Source: Geobacter sp. (GTDB taxonomy: Bacteria > Desulfobacterota > Desulfuromonadia > Geobacterales > Pseudopelobacteraceae). From it: a stretch of DNA of 11,867 nt. The DNA is taken from NCBI GenBank assembly GCA_027346925.1, contig DAIERH010000057.1, positions 1-11,867 on the forward strand, written 5' to 3'. The translations under genes were made by a program, and so were the position numbers. How positions within the stretch are numbered: position 1 is the stretch's first letter; the number at the start of each line of letters is the position of its first letter. The notes below the pieces were generated by a model that saw only the letters and a list, made by a program, of their open reading frames with translations, searched no databases and had not been told where the DNA came from. Positions 1 to 7,418 of this stretch are shown here, piece by piece.

Positions 1-40
1 CGCCCGGTCCCGCGCCGACGAATGATACCTGTGCCGCCAT
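1..40 (-). CDS. Tetrapyrrole (corrin/porphyrin) methylase, N-terminal fragment
   Basis: Only the first 13 codons are inside the window; the gene runs leftward off the edge. The peptide reads MAAQVSFVGAGPG. Its hydrophobic strand followed by GAGPG matches the N-terminal SAM-binding loop of the tetrapyrrole methylase family, which methylates uroporphyrinogen III or cobalamin precursors in the cytosol. The GAGPG form fits precorrin-4 C11-methyltransferase (CobM/CbiF) or uroporphyrinogen-III C-methyltransferase better than CobI/CobL-type enzymes. That choice is inference from very few residues. The start is ATG at 40-38. An in-frame TGA lies just upstream, and an AGGTGA ribosome-binding sequence (44-49) sits unusually close, 3 bases away. 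A promoter at 75-103 drives it. Confidence 0.6.
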   Translation of the reverse strand, partial: MAAQVSFVGAGPG

Positions 41-74
41 TGTTCACCTGTCTTTCGAGGTTTTCGCTCCTGCT

Positions 75-103
75 CTTGTAGTCCGAAACCGGTGCCGTGT
101 CAA
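75..103 (-). promoter_or_regulatory. Sigma-70 type promoter for the leftward methylase gene
   Basis: On the minus strand a perfect TTGACA (98-103) is followed after 17 bases by TACAAG (75-80, 4 of 6 consensus). Transcription would begin near 68, leaving a leader of about 28 bases before the ATG at 40. That is too short for a cobalamin riboswitch. A 10-bp GC palindrome (CGGCCGGCCG, 108-117) lies just upstream of the -35. Confidence 0.6.
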
Positions 104-125
104 GGTGCGGCCGGCCGTGGTTCAG

Positions 126-141
126 ATATGGAAAACCATAT
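126..141. promoter_or_regulatory. Perfect 6-4-6 palindrome, candidate operator between divergent promoters
   Basis: The sequence reads ATATGG-aaaa-CCATAT, a perfect inverted repeat with a 4-base AT spacer. It ends 10 bases upstream of the rightward -35 box at 152 and lies 22 bases beyond the leftward -35. This is a typical place for a dimeric regulator to control one or both promoters. I do not recognise it as the site of a known regulator. Confidence 0.45.
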
Positions 142-151
142 ATTATTTCGG

Positions 152-179
152 TTGACAAATTTCCCAATTGGATTACGAT
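152..179 (+). promoter_or_regulatory. Sigma-70 type promoter upstream of the 24-codon ORF
   Basis: A perfect TTGACA (152-157) is followed after 16 bases by TACGAT (174-179, 4 of 6 consensus). The AT-rich stretch upstream (about 138-150) could act as an UP element. Transcription would start near 186-188, giving a leader of about 45 bases before the ATG at 233. Confidence 0.55.
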
Positions 180-232
180 TAAAAAAGTCCTGTTAGGATC
201 GATAACACTATCAACGAAAGGAGACCCTGATT

Positions 233-307
233 ATGTGGACTGCAAGATTCAGGATTCGTCCGGTATCCCACTGCAAAGAGGGTTGCCCTAGTTGGCCCAC
301 CGCGTAA
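233..307 (+). CDS. Small 24-aa Cys-containing peptide, function unknown (possible leader peptide)
   Basis: The ORF begins at ATG 233, preceded 9 bases upstream by a strong AAAGGAG ribosome binding site (217-223), and ends at TAA 305-307. The N-terminal half is basic (three Arg in residues 5-9). The C-terminal half carries an H-C-x3-C unit (HCKEGC, residues 13-18) and ends PSWPTA. It sits in a complete small transcription unit: promoter at 152-179, this ORF, then an intrinsic terminator at 325-363. The TAA lies in the loop of a perfect 9-bp hairpin (295-318). I do not recognise the family. It could be an independent small protein, perhaps metal-binding or post-translationally modified through its two cysteines. 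It could also be a leader peptide that senses translation upstream of the MacAB-like exporter. Expression and conservation are not shown by sequence alone. Confidence 0.5.
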   Translation: MWTARFRIRPVSHCKEGCPSWPTA

Positions 308-318
308 TGGCGGTGGGC
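295..318 (+). promoter_or_regulatory. Perfect 9-bp hairpin enclosing the small ORF's stop codon
   Basis: GCCCACCGC (295-303) pairs perfectly with GCGGTGGGC (310-318) around the 6-base loop gtaatg, which contains the TAA stop of the 24-codon ORF. No U-tract follows, so this is not itself a terminator. Its right arm can instead pair with 331-342, the left half of the following terminator. The two structures could therefore exclude each other. Confidence 0.6.
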
Positions 319-324
319 ATGCGG

Positions 325-363
325 AAAAAAGCCCCGGACCGCTGGTCACGGGGCTTTTTTTTT
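325..363 (+). terminator. Strong intrinsic terminator after the small ORF
   Basis: Six A residues precede GCCCCG (331-336), then GACC-gct-GGTC (337-347), one unpaired A, CGGGGC (349-354) and nine T residues (355-363). The stem is about 10 bp and GC-rich, capped by a 3-base loop. Because an A-tract lies on the left, it could work on both strands. It lies 17 bases after the small ORF's stop and 72 bases before the MacA-like gene. Confidence 0.85.
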
Positions 364-373
364 GCGCGGATTC

Positions 374-382
374 TGCTATGAT
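374..382 (+). promoter_or_regulatory. Extended -10 promoter element for the macAB-like operon
   Basis: TGCTATGAT holds an extended -10 TG dinucleotide one base before TATGAT (5 of 6 consensus). No good -35 is visible; the expected position falls in the terminator's T-tract. If used, transcription would start near 389, giving a leader of about 47 bases. It would make the exporter operon independent of the promoter at 152. Confidence 0.45.
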
Positions 383-435
383 GTCAATCGGTTGTTCCCC
401 CACACGAACCACACCGCGTATCGAGAGAAACCGGC

Positions 436-1644
436 ATGAAAAAAATCCTCGTCATCCTCGCAATAATCCTGCTCGTGGCCGCTGTTGCGGGTTTCGTCCT
501 GCTCAAACGGAGGCCGGAGGTCAGCTACAAGACCGTCAAGGTCGAGCGCGGCACCATCATCTCCACGGTCTCCGCCACCGGTAACCTTTCCGCCGTGATC
601 ACGGTCCAGGTGGGCACCCTGGTCTCCGGTACCATCCAGAAACTGTACGTGGACTACAACTCGCGGGTCAGGAAAGGCCAACCCATCGCCGAGATCGCCC
701 CGGCCCTCTTCAAGGCTGCGGTGGAACAGGCCCGGGGCAACAGCCTCAATGCCGAGGCCAACCTGCTGAAGGCCAAGGTTACCCTGGTCGCTGCCGAGCG
801 CACCCTCGATCGCGACAAGCGGCTGTTGGCTGACGGCATCATCTCCCAGGGGGATTACGACACGGCGGACACGGCATGCCTGTCGGCCAGGGCGGCGCTG
901 AAGGCCGCCGAGGGGAGCCTGGCCCAGACCCGCGGGGCGCTGATGCAGGCCCGCACCAACCTGGAGTATTCCATCATCCGTTCGCCGGTGGACGGTGTGG
1001 TCATCTCCCGTGCCGTGGACGTGGGGCAGACCGTGGCCGCCTCCTTCCAGACCCCCACCCTCTTCACCATCGCCCAGGACCTGACCAAGATGCAGATCGA
1101 GGTCAGTGTGGACGAGGCCGACATCAGCCGCATCAGGCTCGGCCAGAATGTCTCCTTCAGCGTCGATTCCTACCCCGAGCAATCGTTCAGGGGGCGGGTG
1201 GTCCAGGTCCGCAGCGCCCCGGTCATCACCCAGAACGTGGTCACCTACGTGGTGGTGGTCAATGTGGACAACACGGATCTGAAGCTGAAACCGGGCATGA
1301 CCGCCAACGTCTCCATCGAGGCGGCCCGCAGGGACGATTGCCTCAAGCTGTCCCTGGCGGCGCTGCGTTTCAAGCCCAAGGGCATGGGGGACGAGGCGGG
1401 GGAGAAGCGCCCCCGGCAGGGTGCGCCCGGAGCCGGCAAGACCGGAAGCGGGGACAAGGGGCAGCAGGTTTATCTCCTCCGGCAGAACCGGCCGGTCCCG
1501 GTGCGGATCAAGGCCGGCATCGCGGATAGCAGCAGTTGCGAACTGCTGGAAGGGACGCTCAGGGAGGGGGATGAGGTGATCGTCGAGCAGCAGGGGGGGG
1601 ACACCAGGAAGAAGGCGGGCTCTCCCATGGGGCCGCGGTTCTAG
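436..1644 (+). CDS. macA: MacA-like periplasmic membrane fusion protein (HlyD/RND-MFP family)
   Basis: This 402-aa adaptor links an inner-membrane ABC permease to an outer-membrane channel. The N-terminus is a single membrane anchor (residues about 4-23). It is followed by the first half of a lipoyl domain (about 55-90), an alpha-helical hairpin rich in Ala, Glu and Lys (about 93-178), the second lipoyl half (about 180-215, with RSPVDGVV), a beta-barrel (about 218-292, ending in the typical LKPGMTANVSI) and a membrane-proximal domain. A Gly/Lys/Arg-rich, probably disordered insert (about 315-342) interrupts the last domain. The ATG at 436 has only a weak GAGAG upstream. The ATPase gene starts 3 bases after the TAG. 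The family exports macrolides, peptides, siderophores or lipid-linked molecules, and the substrate here is not visible. The symbol reflects family resemblance. Confidence 0.88.
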   Translation: MKKILVILAIILLVAAVAGFVLLKRRPEVSYKTVKVERGTIISTVSATGNLSAVITVQVGTLVSGTIQKLYVDYNSRVRKGQPIAEIAPALFKAAVEQARGNSLNAEANLLKAKVTLVAAERTLDRDKRLLADGIISQGDYDTADTACLSARAALKAAEGSLAQTRGALMQARTNLEYSIIRSPVDGVVISRAVDVGQTVAASFQTPTLFTIAQDLTKMQIEVSVDEADISRIRLGQNVSFSVDSYPEQSFRGRVVQVRSAPVITQNVVTYVVVVNVDNTDLKLKPGMTANVSIEAARRDDCLKLSLAALRFKPKGMGDEAGEKRPRQGAPGAGKTGSGDKGQQVYLLRQNRPVPVRIKAGIADSSSCELLEGTLREGDEVIVEQQGGDTRKKAGSPMGPRF

Positions 1645-1647
1645 GCC

Positions 1648-2343
<696 letters not shown>

Positions 2344-2345
2344 CC

Positions 2346-3572
2346 ATGGATCTCTTACAAACCCTGAAAATTGCCCTCCGCGCCCTGCGCACCAACAAGA
2401 TGCGCTCGTTTCTGACCATGCTGGGGATCATCATCGGCATCGCCGCGGTGATCGCCATGATGGCCGTGGGGGCCGGGGCGCGCCATGTCATTGCCCAGCA
2501 GATCGCCAGCATCGGCAGTAACATCATCCTGGTCATCCCCGGCTCCACCACCAGCGGCGGCATCCGTATCGGCACCGGCGCCAGCCAGACCCTGACCAGC
2601 GACGACGTGAAGGCCATCATGGCCGAGTGCCCCTCGGTGGAAACGGCCGCCCCCACGGTGCGCAGCACGGCCCAGGTGGTCTTCGGCAACATGAACTGGT
2701 CCACCATCATCATGGGGTCCACCCCGGAGATGTTCGATATCCGCGAATGGCCGACGATCAGCGGCCGGGGCTTCACCCGGCAGGATGTGGACGGTGCCGC
2801 CAAGGTATGCCTGCTGGGCCAGACCGTGGCCGAAAACCTGTTCGGTGCGGCCGATCCTGTGGGCAAGGTGGTGCGCATCAAGAAAGTACCCTTCACCGTG
2901 GTCGGCCTGCTGGAGCGCAAGGGGCAATCCCCCCAGGGAACCGACCAGGACGACGTGATCTTCGTGCCGCTGACCGCGGCCCAGCGCAAGCTGGTCGGTT
3001 CCCAGTTCCCCAACACCGTTGGGGCCGTGCTGGTCAAGGCCAAGGGCGAGGAGCTGCTGGACAAGGCCGAGAGCGAGGTGCAATCCCTGCTCGACCAGCG
3101 TCACCGCATCACCGGCGCCAAGGAGCCGGACTATTCCACCCGCAACCTGTCCGAGATCCTGGCCGTGGCCGAGCAGTCCTCCAGGGCCATGTCGCTCCTT
3201 CTGGGAGCGGTGGCCTCCATCTCGCTGGTCGTGGGGGGCATCGGCATCATGAACATCATGCTGGTGTCGGTCACCGAGCGGACCCGGGAGATCGGCATCC
3301 GCATGGCCATCGGCGCCCGCAAGGGCGACATCCTGCTGCAGTTCATGACCGAGGCGGTGCTGTTGACCATGATCGGCGGCCTGATCGGCATCTGTATCGG
3401 CGCCGCCGGGGCCACGGTGGTATCGGGTATCCTCTCCTGGCCGACGCTCATCTCCATCGAGTCCGTTGCCATAGCCTTTTTCTTTTCCGGGGCAGTGGGG
3501 ATATTTTTCGGCTTTTACCCGGCCAGGAAAGCGGCCGGGCTCAATCCCATCGACGCCTTGCGCTATGAGTAA
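2346..3572 (+). CDS. MacB-like ABC transporter permease (MacB_PCD + FtsX domains)
   Basis: This 408-aa inner-membrane subunit has the type VII ABC (mechanotransmission) layout. A first membrane helix lies at about 21-43, after the amphipathic start DLLQTLKIALRALRTNKMRS. A large periplasmic domain follows (about 44-280). Three closely spaced helices (about 283-307, 334-358 and 373-392) form the FtsX domain. The cytoplasmic signature VTERTREIGIRMAIGARKGDI follows helix 2, and the protein ends in the typical YPARKAAGLNPIDALRYE. With the preceding MFP and ATPase it would drive periplasmic substrates through a TolC-like channel. No channel gene lies in this operon, so the partner must be encoded elsewhere, possibly by the channel gene at 7683-9134. 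Confidence 0.92.
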   Translation: MDLLQTLKIALRALRTNKMRSFLTMLGIIIGIAAVIAMMAVGAGARHVIAQQIASIGSNIILVIPGSTTSGGIRIGTGASQTLTSDDVKAIMAECPSVETAAPTVRSTAQVVFGNMNWSTIIMGSTPEMFDIREWPTISGRGFTRQDVDGAAKVCLLGQTVAENLFGAADPVGKVVRIKKVPFTVVGLLERKGQSPQGTDQDDVIFVPLTAAQRKLVGSQFPNTVGAVLVKAKGEELLDKAESEVQSLLDQRHRITGAKEPDYSTRNLSEILAVAEQSSRAMSLLLGAVASISLVVGGIGIMNIMLVSVTERTREIGIRMAIGARKGDILLQFMTEAVLLTMIGGLIGICIGAAGATVVSGILSWPTLISIESVAIAFFFSGAVGIFFGFYPARKAAGLNPIDALRYE

Positions 3573-3650
3573 GGCTTGGGGGCCATACGATCACAATCGA
3601 TCTGTTCAGCAGGAAGTCTCTCGTTGTTTGATGACAAGGAGCGCATGAAG

Positions 3651-4763
3651 ATGAAAAAGGCAGGAACCTTTGCGGTGCGAAGAACGTTGCTGGCAGGTCT
3701 GTTCTTGGCTTTGCTGGCCGGGTGGGGCGAGGCGCGGGCCGCCACCATGACCTTTGTCCGGGAGTACACCTACCAGGCCGGAGAGGCGGACAGCAAGCTG
3801 TCCAGCCGGGCCATTGCCCTGGAACAGGTGAAACGCCTCTTGTTGGAGGAACTGGGGACCTACCTCGTCAGCCATACCGAGGTTAAGGATGCGGCCCTGA
3901 CCAGGGACGAGATCATGACCTATACCGCCGGTCAAGTGGCCACGGAGATCATGACGGAGCGCTGGGACGGGGAGAGCTACTATCTCAAGGCAAAGATCAG
4001 CGCCGATCCGGACGAGGTCGCCCGGTCGGTGGCGGCGTTGCGCGAAGACCACGAGAAGGCCGACGAACTGGCGCAGCTCCGCAACCAGACCAGTGAATCG
4101 CTCAAGGAGATAGAGCGGTTGAGAAGGGAACTGGCCAAGGCCAGGGCATCGGCCGGGCCCGAGGATAGCGCTAAGGTGGCGGCGGTGCGGAAGGAGTACG
4201 ACAGCGCCGTCGCGCAGGTGGCCGCCAAGGAGTATGTGGACCAGGGGCTCGTTCTCCAGAACTCCGGGCAATCCACACGGGCGGCGGATGCCTTTGGCAA
4301 GGCCATCGAAGCGGCGCCCTCCTGGGCGCGACCGTACGTCATGCGGGGGAGCGTCTACAATCAACTGCAACGGCCCCGCCAGTCCCTGGCCGACCTGGAT
4401 ACCGCCCTGCGGCTCACCCCGAAGGACCAGGCCGCGCTGATGAATCATGGCATCGCCATGTTGAAAGGCGGGAGGCGGGCCGAGGGATTTGCCGAGCTGC
4501 AACGGGCCGTCTCGCTGGCGGGGCCCCAGGAATACCGCGCCAGCACCAGGGCGGGAAGGGAACTGCTGCGGAACGACATGCCGCGCGAGGCGGTGGTCTT
4601 CCTCACCCGTTCGATCCAGCTGCGGCCCAATGACAATGCCCGGGCCTATTACCTCCGCGCAATGGCCTACAAAAAACTGGGGCAGAGGCGCAATGCCCTG
4701 GCCGACCTGAGGATCGCCGAACGCCAGCAGGGCCGTCCGCAGCCCCGCAGGTTCCTGCAGTGA
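3651..4763 (+). CDS. Secreted coiled-coil and TPR protein with a FlgT/LPP20-like N-terminal domain
   Basis: ATG 3651 is preferred because AAGGAG (3636-3641) lies 9 bases upstream; ATG 3645 is only 3 bases from it and a TTG at 3576 has no support. The 370-aa product starts with a Sec signal peptide (hydrophobic core about 12-23, likely cleavage after EARA near residue 30). Residues about 31-125 form an alpha/beta domain that loosely resembles LPP20/FlgT-type periplasmic domains, with a duplicated-enzyme-like pattern of alternating helices and strands. A charged coiled coil follows (about 130-192), then TPR-like repeats (about 193-361, e.g. residues 226-259 and 328-361). A basic tail ends the protein. 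It follows the permease by 78 bases in the same direction and is probably co-transcribed. It may serve as a periplasmic scaffold, but its role is unknown. Confidence 0.75.
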   Translation: MKKAGTFAVRRTLLAGLFLALLAGWGEARAATMTFVREYTYQAGEADSKLSSRAIALEQVKRLLLEELGTYLVSHTEVKDAALTRDEIMTYTAGQVATEIMTERWDGESYYLKAKISADPDEVARSVAALREDHEKADELAQLRNQTSESLKEIERLRRELAKARASAGPEDSAKVAAVRKEYDSAVAQVAAKEYVDQGLVLQNSGQSTRAADAFGKAIEAAPSWARPYVMRGSVYNQLQRPRQSLADLDTALRLTPKDQAALMNHGIAMLKGGRRAEGFAELQRAVSLAGPQEYRASTRAGRELLRNDMPREAVVFLTRSIQLRPNDNARAYYLRAMAYKKLGQRRNALADLRIAERQQGRPQPRRFLQ

Positions 4764-4795
4764 ACCCCATCCCCATCCGGCAAAGGCGGTGACCC

Positions 4796-5539
4796 TTGGA
4801 ACCCATATTCGAAAAGGCATTCCCGGTCAGCTACCACGAACTGGACAGCCACGGCAATCTCCGGCTCCTGACCATACTCAACTACCTTCAGGATATCGCC
4901 GGCGCCCATGCGTCCCGGCTGGGTGTTTCGGTGGCCGACCTGCGGCCGGGCGGGCTGACCTGGGTGCTCTCGCGCATCCACCTGCTGGTGGATCGCTATC
5001 CCCGTGCCGAAGAGACGGTGACGGTGCGTACCTGGCCCGCCACCCGCCACGGGCTCTTCACCTGCCGCGAGTTCGAGCTGTTCGACGCCAAAGAGGCGTG
5101 CGTGGCCCGGGCCAGCACCTCCTGGGCCCTGCTGAAGGTCGCCACCCGCCGGCCCGTCCGGCTGGAGGAGCATCTCCCTCCCTATCCGCTGGTGCCGCGC
5201 CGGGCGGTGGATGACGACTTTGCCGCACTGCCGGCCTTCCCCCAGGAGGCCACGGTCGAGATGGGCTTCCGGGTGCTGCGCGGCGACCTGGATATCAACC
5301 ACCACGTCAACAACACCGTCTTTGCCGGCTGGGCCCTGGAGGCCGTGCCGGATGGGATCGCGGCCGGAGCGCTTACCGAACTGGAGATCGCCTTCCGGGC
5401 CGAGGCGCTCTACGGCGAGTCCATCGTGTCCCGCTGCGCCGTGGTGGAGGATGGGGAAACGCCCTGCTGCCTGCACCAGATCGTCAACAGCCGCGACAAC
5501 AAGGAGCTGGCGCGGCTGCGGACGCGGTGGAGAAGATAG
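4796..5539 (+). CDS. Acyl-ACP thioesterase (double hotdog fold)
   Basis: This 247-aa protein has the length and layout of bacterial acyl-ACP thioesterases, which hydrolyse acyl-ACP in the cytosol to release free fatty acids. The first hotdog domain spans about 1-135 and opens with YHELDSHGNLRLLTILNYLQ, a family hallmark. The second (about 150-245) carries DLDINHHVNNTVFAGWALE, with the catalytic-type Asn 168 and His 170 in the N-x-H-V-N-N motif and a conserved Trp 179. The start is TTG at 4796, with AAAGG (4782-4786) 9 bases upstream; no in-frame ATG lies near. It starts 32 bases after the TPR gene and may belong to the same long transcript. Chain-length preference cannot be read from sequence. 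Confidence 0.87.
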   Translation: MEPIFEKAFPVSYHELDSHGNLRLLTILNYLQDIAGAHASRLGVSVADLRPGGLTWVLSRIHLLVDRYPRAEETVTVRTWPATRHGLFTCREFELFDAKEACVARASTSWALLKVATRRPVRLEEHLPPYPLVPRRAVDDDFAALPAFPQEATVEMGFRVLRGDLDINHHVNNTVFAGWALEAVPDGIAAGALTELEIAFRAEALYGESIVSRCAVVEDGETPCCLHQIVNSRDNKELARLRTRWRR

Positions 5540-5544
5540 TATGG

Positions 5545-5565
5545 TCCCCCTTTAACAAAGGGGGG
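5545..5565. repeat. C-rich palindromic hairpin repeat
   Basis: CCCCCTTT (5546-5553), loop aac, then AAAGGGGG (5557-5564) form a perfect 8-bp stem, with a possible T-G pair outside it. It sits in the 72-base gap between the thioesterase stop and the HIT start. A related but imperfect copy lies at 9163-9190. No T-tract follows, so it is not a classical terminator. It looks like a dispersed REP-like repeat and could still affect transcript stability between the two genes. Confidence 0.6.
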
Positions 5566-5611
5566 ATGAGAAGCAGGTTGTTTTTGGTATCTTACATAAC
5601 GGATCGAGACC

Positions 5612-6034
5612 ATGACCATGACACCACCCTGCCCCATGTGCAGCCGCTGGGATGCGGACCGCGACCTGCGTATCGCCGAGCTTTCCCATTCCTACGTCAT
5701 CCTCAACCGGGACCAGTTCTTTCCCGGCTATACCCTGCTGTTCACCAAGTCGCACGTCACCGAGCTTTTTCATCTGGAGGCTGTGATCAGGGCAGAACTG
5801 ACAGAAGAAGTCGCAATAGTTGCAAAGGCTATTTACGACGTATTCCGTCCTGACAAGATCAACTACGAACTGCTGGGCAACATGGTGCCGCACATGCACT
5901 GGCACCTGGTGCCGCGCTTTGCCTCCGATCCCCTCTGGCCGCGCCCGATCTGGGCCGAGCCCCATGAAGATATCCACCTCTCCCCGGACGGCTACCGGCA
6001 GCGGATCGAGTCGATACGGAAGGCCCTGCCATGA
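5612..6034 (+). CDS. HIT-family nucleotide-binding protein
   Basis: This 140-aa cytosolic protein has the histidine-triad motif H-M-H-W-H-L-V (His 94, 96 and 98), the active site of nucleotide hydrolases and transferases that act on dinucleoside polyphosphates or nucleoside phosphoramidates. An N-terminal CPMC (residues 7-10), together with His 48 in TKSHVTELF, gives the zinc-site pattern seen in many bacterial HIT proteins. The length is normal for the family. ATG 5612 or ATG 5618 could be the start; both follow a weak GGATCGAG. The stop overlaps the M16 gene's start as ATGA, which implies translational coupling. The physiological substrate is unknown. Confidence 0.9.
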   Translation: MTMTPPCPMCSRWDADRDLRIAELSHSYVILNRDQFFPGYTLLFTKSHVTELFHLEAVIRAELTEEVAIVAKAIYDVFRPDKINYELLGNMVPHMHWHLVPRFASDPLWPRPIWAEPHEDIHLSPDGYRQRIESIRKALP

Positions 6035-7323
6035 TCAGATCGTTCACCCATACCCCGGCCAACGGCCTGCGGGTGGTCTGCTGCGAGATGCCCCACCTGC
6101 ACGCGGCCGAACTGGCCGTCTACCTGAAGGTGGGGGGGCGCGACGATCCGCCCCGCCGGGAAGGGCTGTCCCATTTCTTGGAACACATCCTCTTCCGGGG
6201 AACCGCCGAATTCTCCTCCTCCCTGGAGATAGAGACCGCCTTCGAGGCCGTCGGGGGGGCACCCAACGCGGCCACGGACGCGGACTCCACCTGTTTCTAT
6301 TCGCGCATTCACCCGGCCCACGTGCGGCGCGGCATGGAGATCTTCGCCTCCATGCTGCTCAGGCCGCTCCTGGAAGGGGTCGAGATCGAGAAACGCATCA
6401 TCGCCGAGGAGGCACGGGAAGACCTGAACCAGGAGGGGGTGGAGATCAACCCCGACACCATCGCCAGCCGCCTGCTCTGGCCGCGGCACCCACTGGGGAT
6501 GCCCACCATCGGCACCCTGGAGAGCATCGCCGCCATCGGCAGGGAGGACCTGGAACGGCACCTGGCCCGGTTTTACGTCCCGGCCAATGCGGTTGTCGTC
6601 GTTGCCGGTCCGGTGCACAGCCATGAGATCTTCGGCATTGCCCACGACATCTTCGGCGGCTGGCAGGGGGGGGCGCCGCCGGCACTCGTGCCGGTGAGCC
6701 GGCGCCACGATGCCCCCCAGATCCATTTTGTGCGGGATTCGGACAGCCAGATGAGCCTGCAACTGGCCTTTCTCGGCATTGCCCGCAAGGATCGTCGCTT
6801 CATGGCGTTGCGTATCCTGCGGCGGCTCCTGGCGGGCGGTGGCAGCTCGCGCCTGCACCTGCGCCTGCGGGAGGAGCTGGGGATCGTCTACTCGGTGGAG
6901 GCCGCCCTCGGCGCCTATGACGAGACCGGCTGCATGGCCATCGACCTGCACACAGCCCCGGAAACCCTGATCAAGGCCGTGGACGCCTCCCTGGCGGAAC
7001 TGGCGCGGATCAGCGTTGAGCCGGCCTCGGCTCAGGAGTTGGACCGGGTCAGGCAATCCTACATCTTCGACCTGGAATACAGCCGGGACTCGGCCTACGA
7101 GATGGGGGGGCGCTACGGCTGGGGCGAACTGATGGGGGTGGTGCGCAGCATCGAGGAGGACCAGCGGGAGGCGGCCATGGTTTCCTCGGCCGATCTGCTG
7201 GAGACCGCACGCACGGTCTTCGCCCCGGCCAACCTGCGCCTGGTGGTGGTGGGACCGTGGCGTAACGGGATGAAGAAGCAGGCGCGGGAGCTGGTGGAGC
7301 GCTATGCAGAGGTTTTCCGCTGA
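6031..7323 (+). CDS. M16 (pitrilysin/insulinase) family zinc metallopeptidase
   Basis: This 430-aa protein has the inverted zinc motif HxxEH as HFLEH (His 48, Glu 51, His 52). A third ligand, probably Glu 127 in IIAEEAREDL, lies 74 residues further on, so the catalytic site looks complete. The N-terminal M16 domain spans about 1-155. The C-terminal M16_C domain (about 165-420) includes the usual R-x-x-x-SRLHLRLREELG segment. Length fits the M16B group (processing-peptidase/PqqF-like single chain), which cleaves short peptides in a closed chamber. There is no signal peptide, so it is likely cytosolic. It overlaps the HIT gene by 4 bases. No PQQ or bacteriocin gene is visible, so the substrate is unknown; generic peptide turnover is the plain reading. 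Confidence 0.9.
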   Translation: MIRSFTHTPANGLRVVCCEMPHLHAAELAVYLKVGGRDDPPRREGLSHFLEHILFRGTAEFSSSLEIETAFEAVGGAPNAATDADSTCFYSRIHPAHVRRGMEIFASMLLRPLLEGVEIEKRIIAEEAREDLNQEGVEINPDTIASRLLWPRHPLGMPTIGTLESIAAIGREDLERHLARFYVPANAVVVVAGPVHSHEIFGIAHDIFGGWQGGAPPALVPVSRRHDAPQIHFVRDSDSQMSLQLAFLGIARKDRRFMALRILRRLLAGGGSSRLHLRLREELGIVYSVEAALGAYDETGCMAIDLHTAPETLIKAVDASLAELARISVEPASAQELDRVRQSYIFDLEYSRDSAYEMGGRYGWGELMGVVRSIEEDQREAAMVSSADLLETARTVFAPANLRLVVVGPWRNGMKKQARELVERYAEVFR

Positions 7324-7418
7324 TTCGTACTTCCGGGTTTATCCTGAAATCAGCAATCCTTTAACGCAAATGCGTAAATACTCCAATAAAATCAGGTCAT
7401 TACCAGGGGGAAGCCGGT

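Noticed and set aside
41..232. Cobalamin or c-di-GMP riboswitch ahead of the methylase gene or small ORF
   Set aside because: The leftward leader is only about 28 bases and the rightward one about 45. I could not find a B12 box or a GEMM-type core in either.
97..291. 64-codon open frame starting at 97
   Set aside because: It starts upstream of the promoter at 152, has no ribosome binding site and would read through the better-supported 24-codon ORF in another frame.
3606..4820. 404-codon open frame on the minus strand opposite the TPR gene
   Set aside because: Shadow frame. The plus strand encodes a signal peptide, coiled coil and TPRs, while the minus frame shows no domain.
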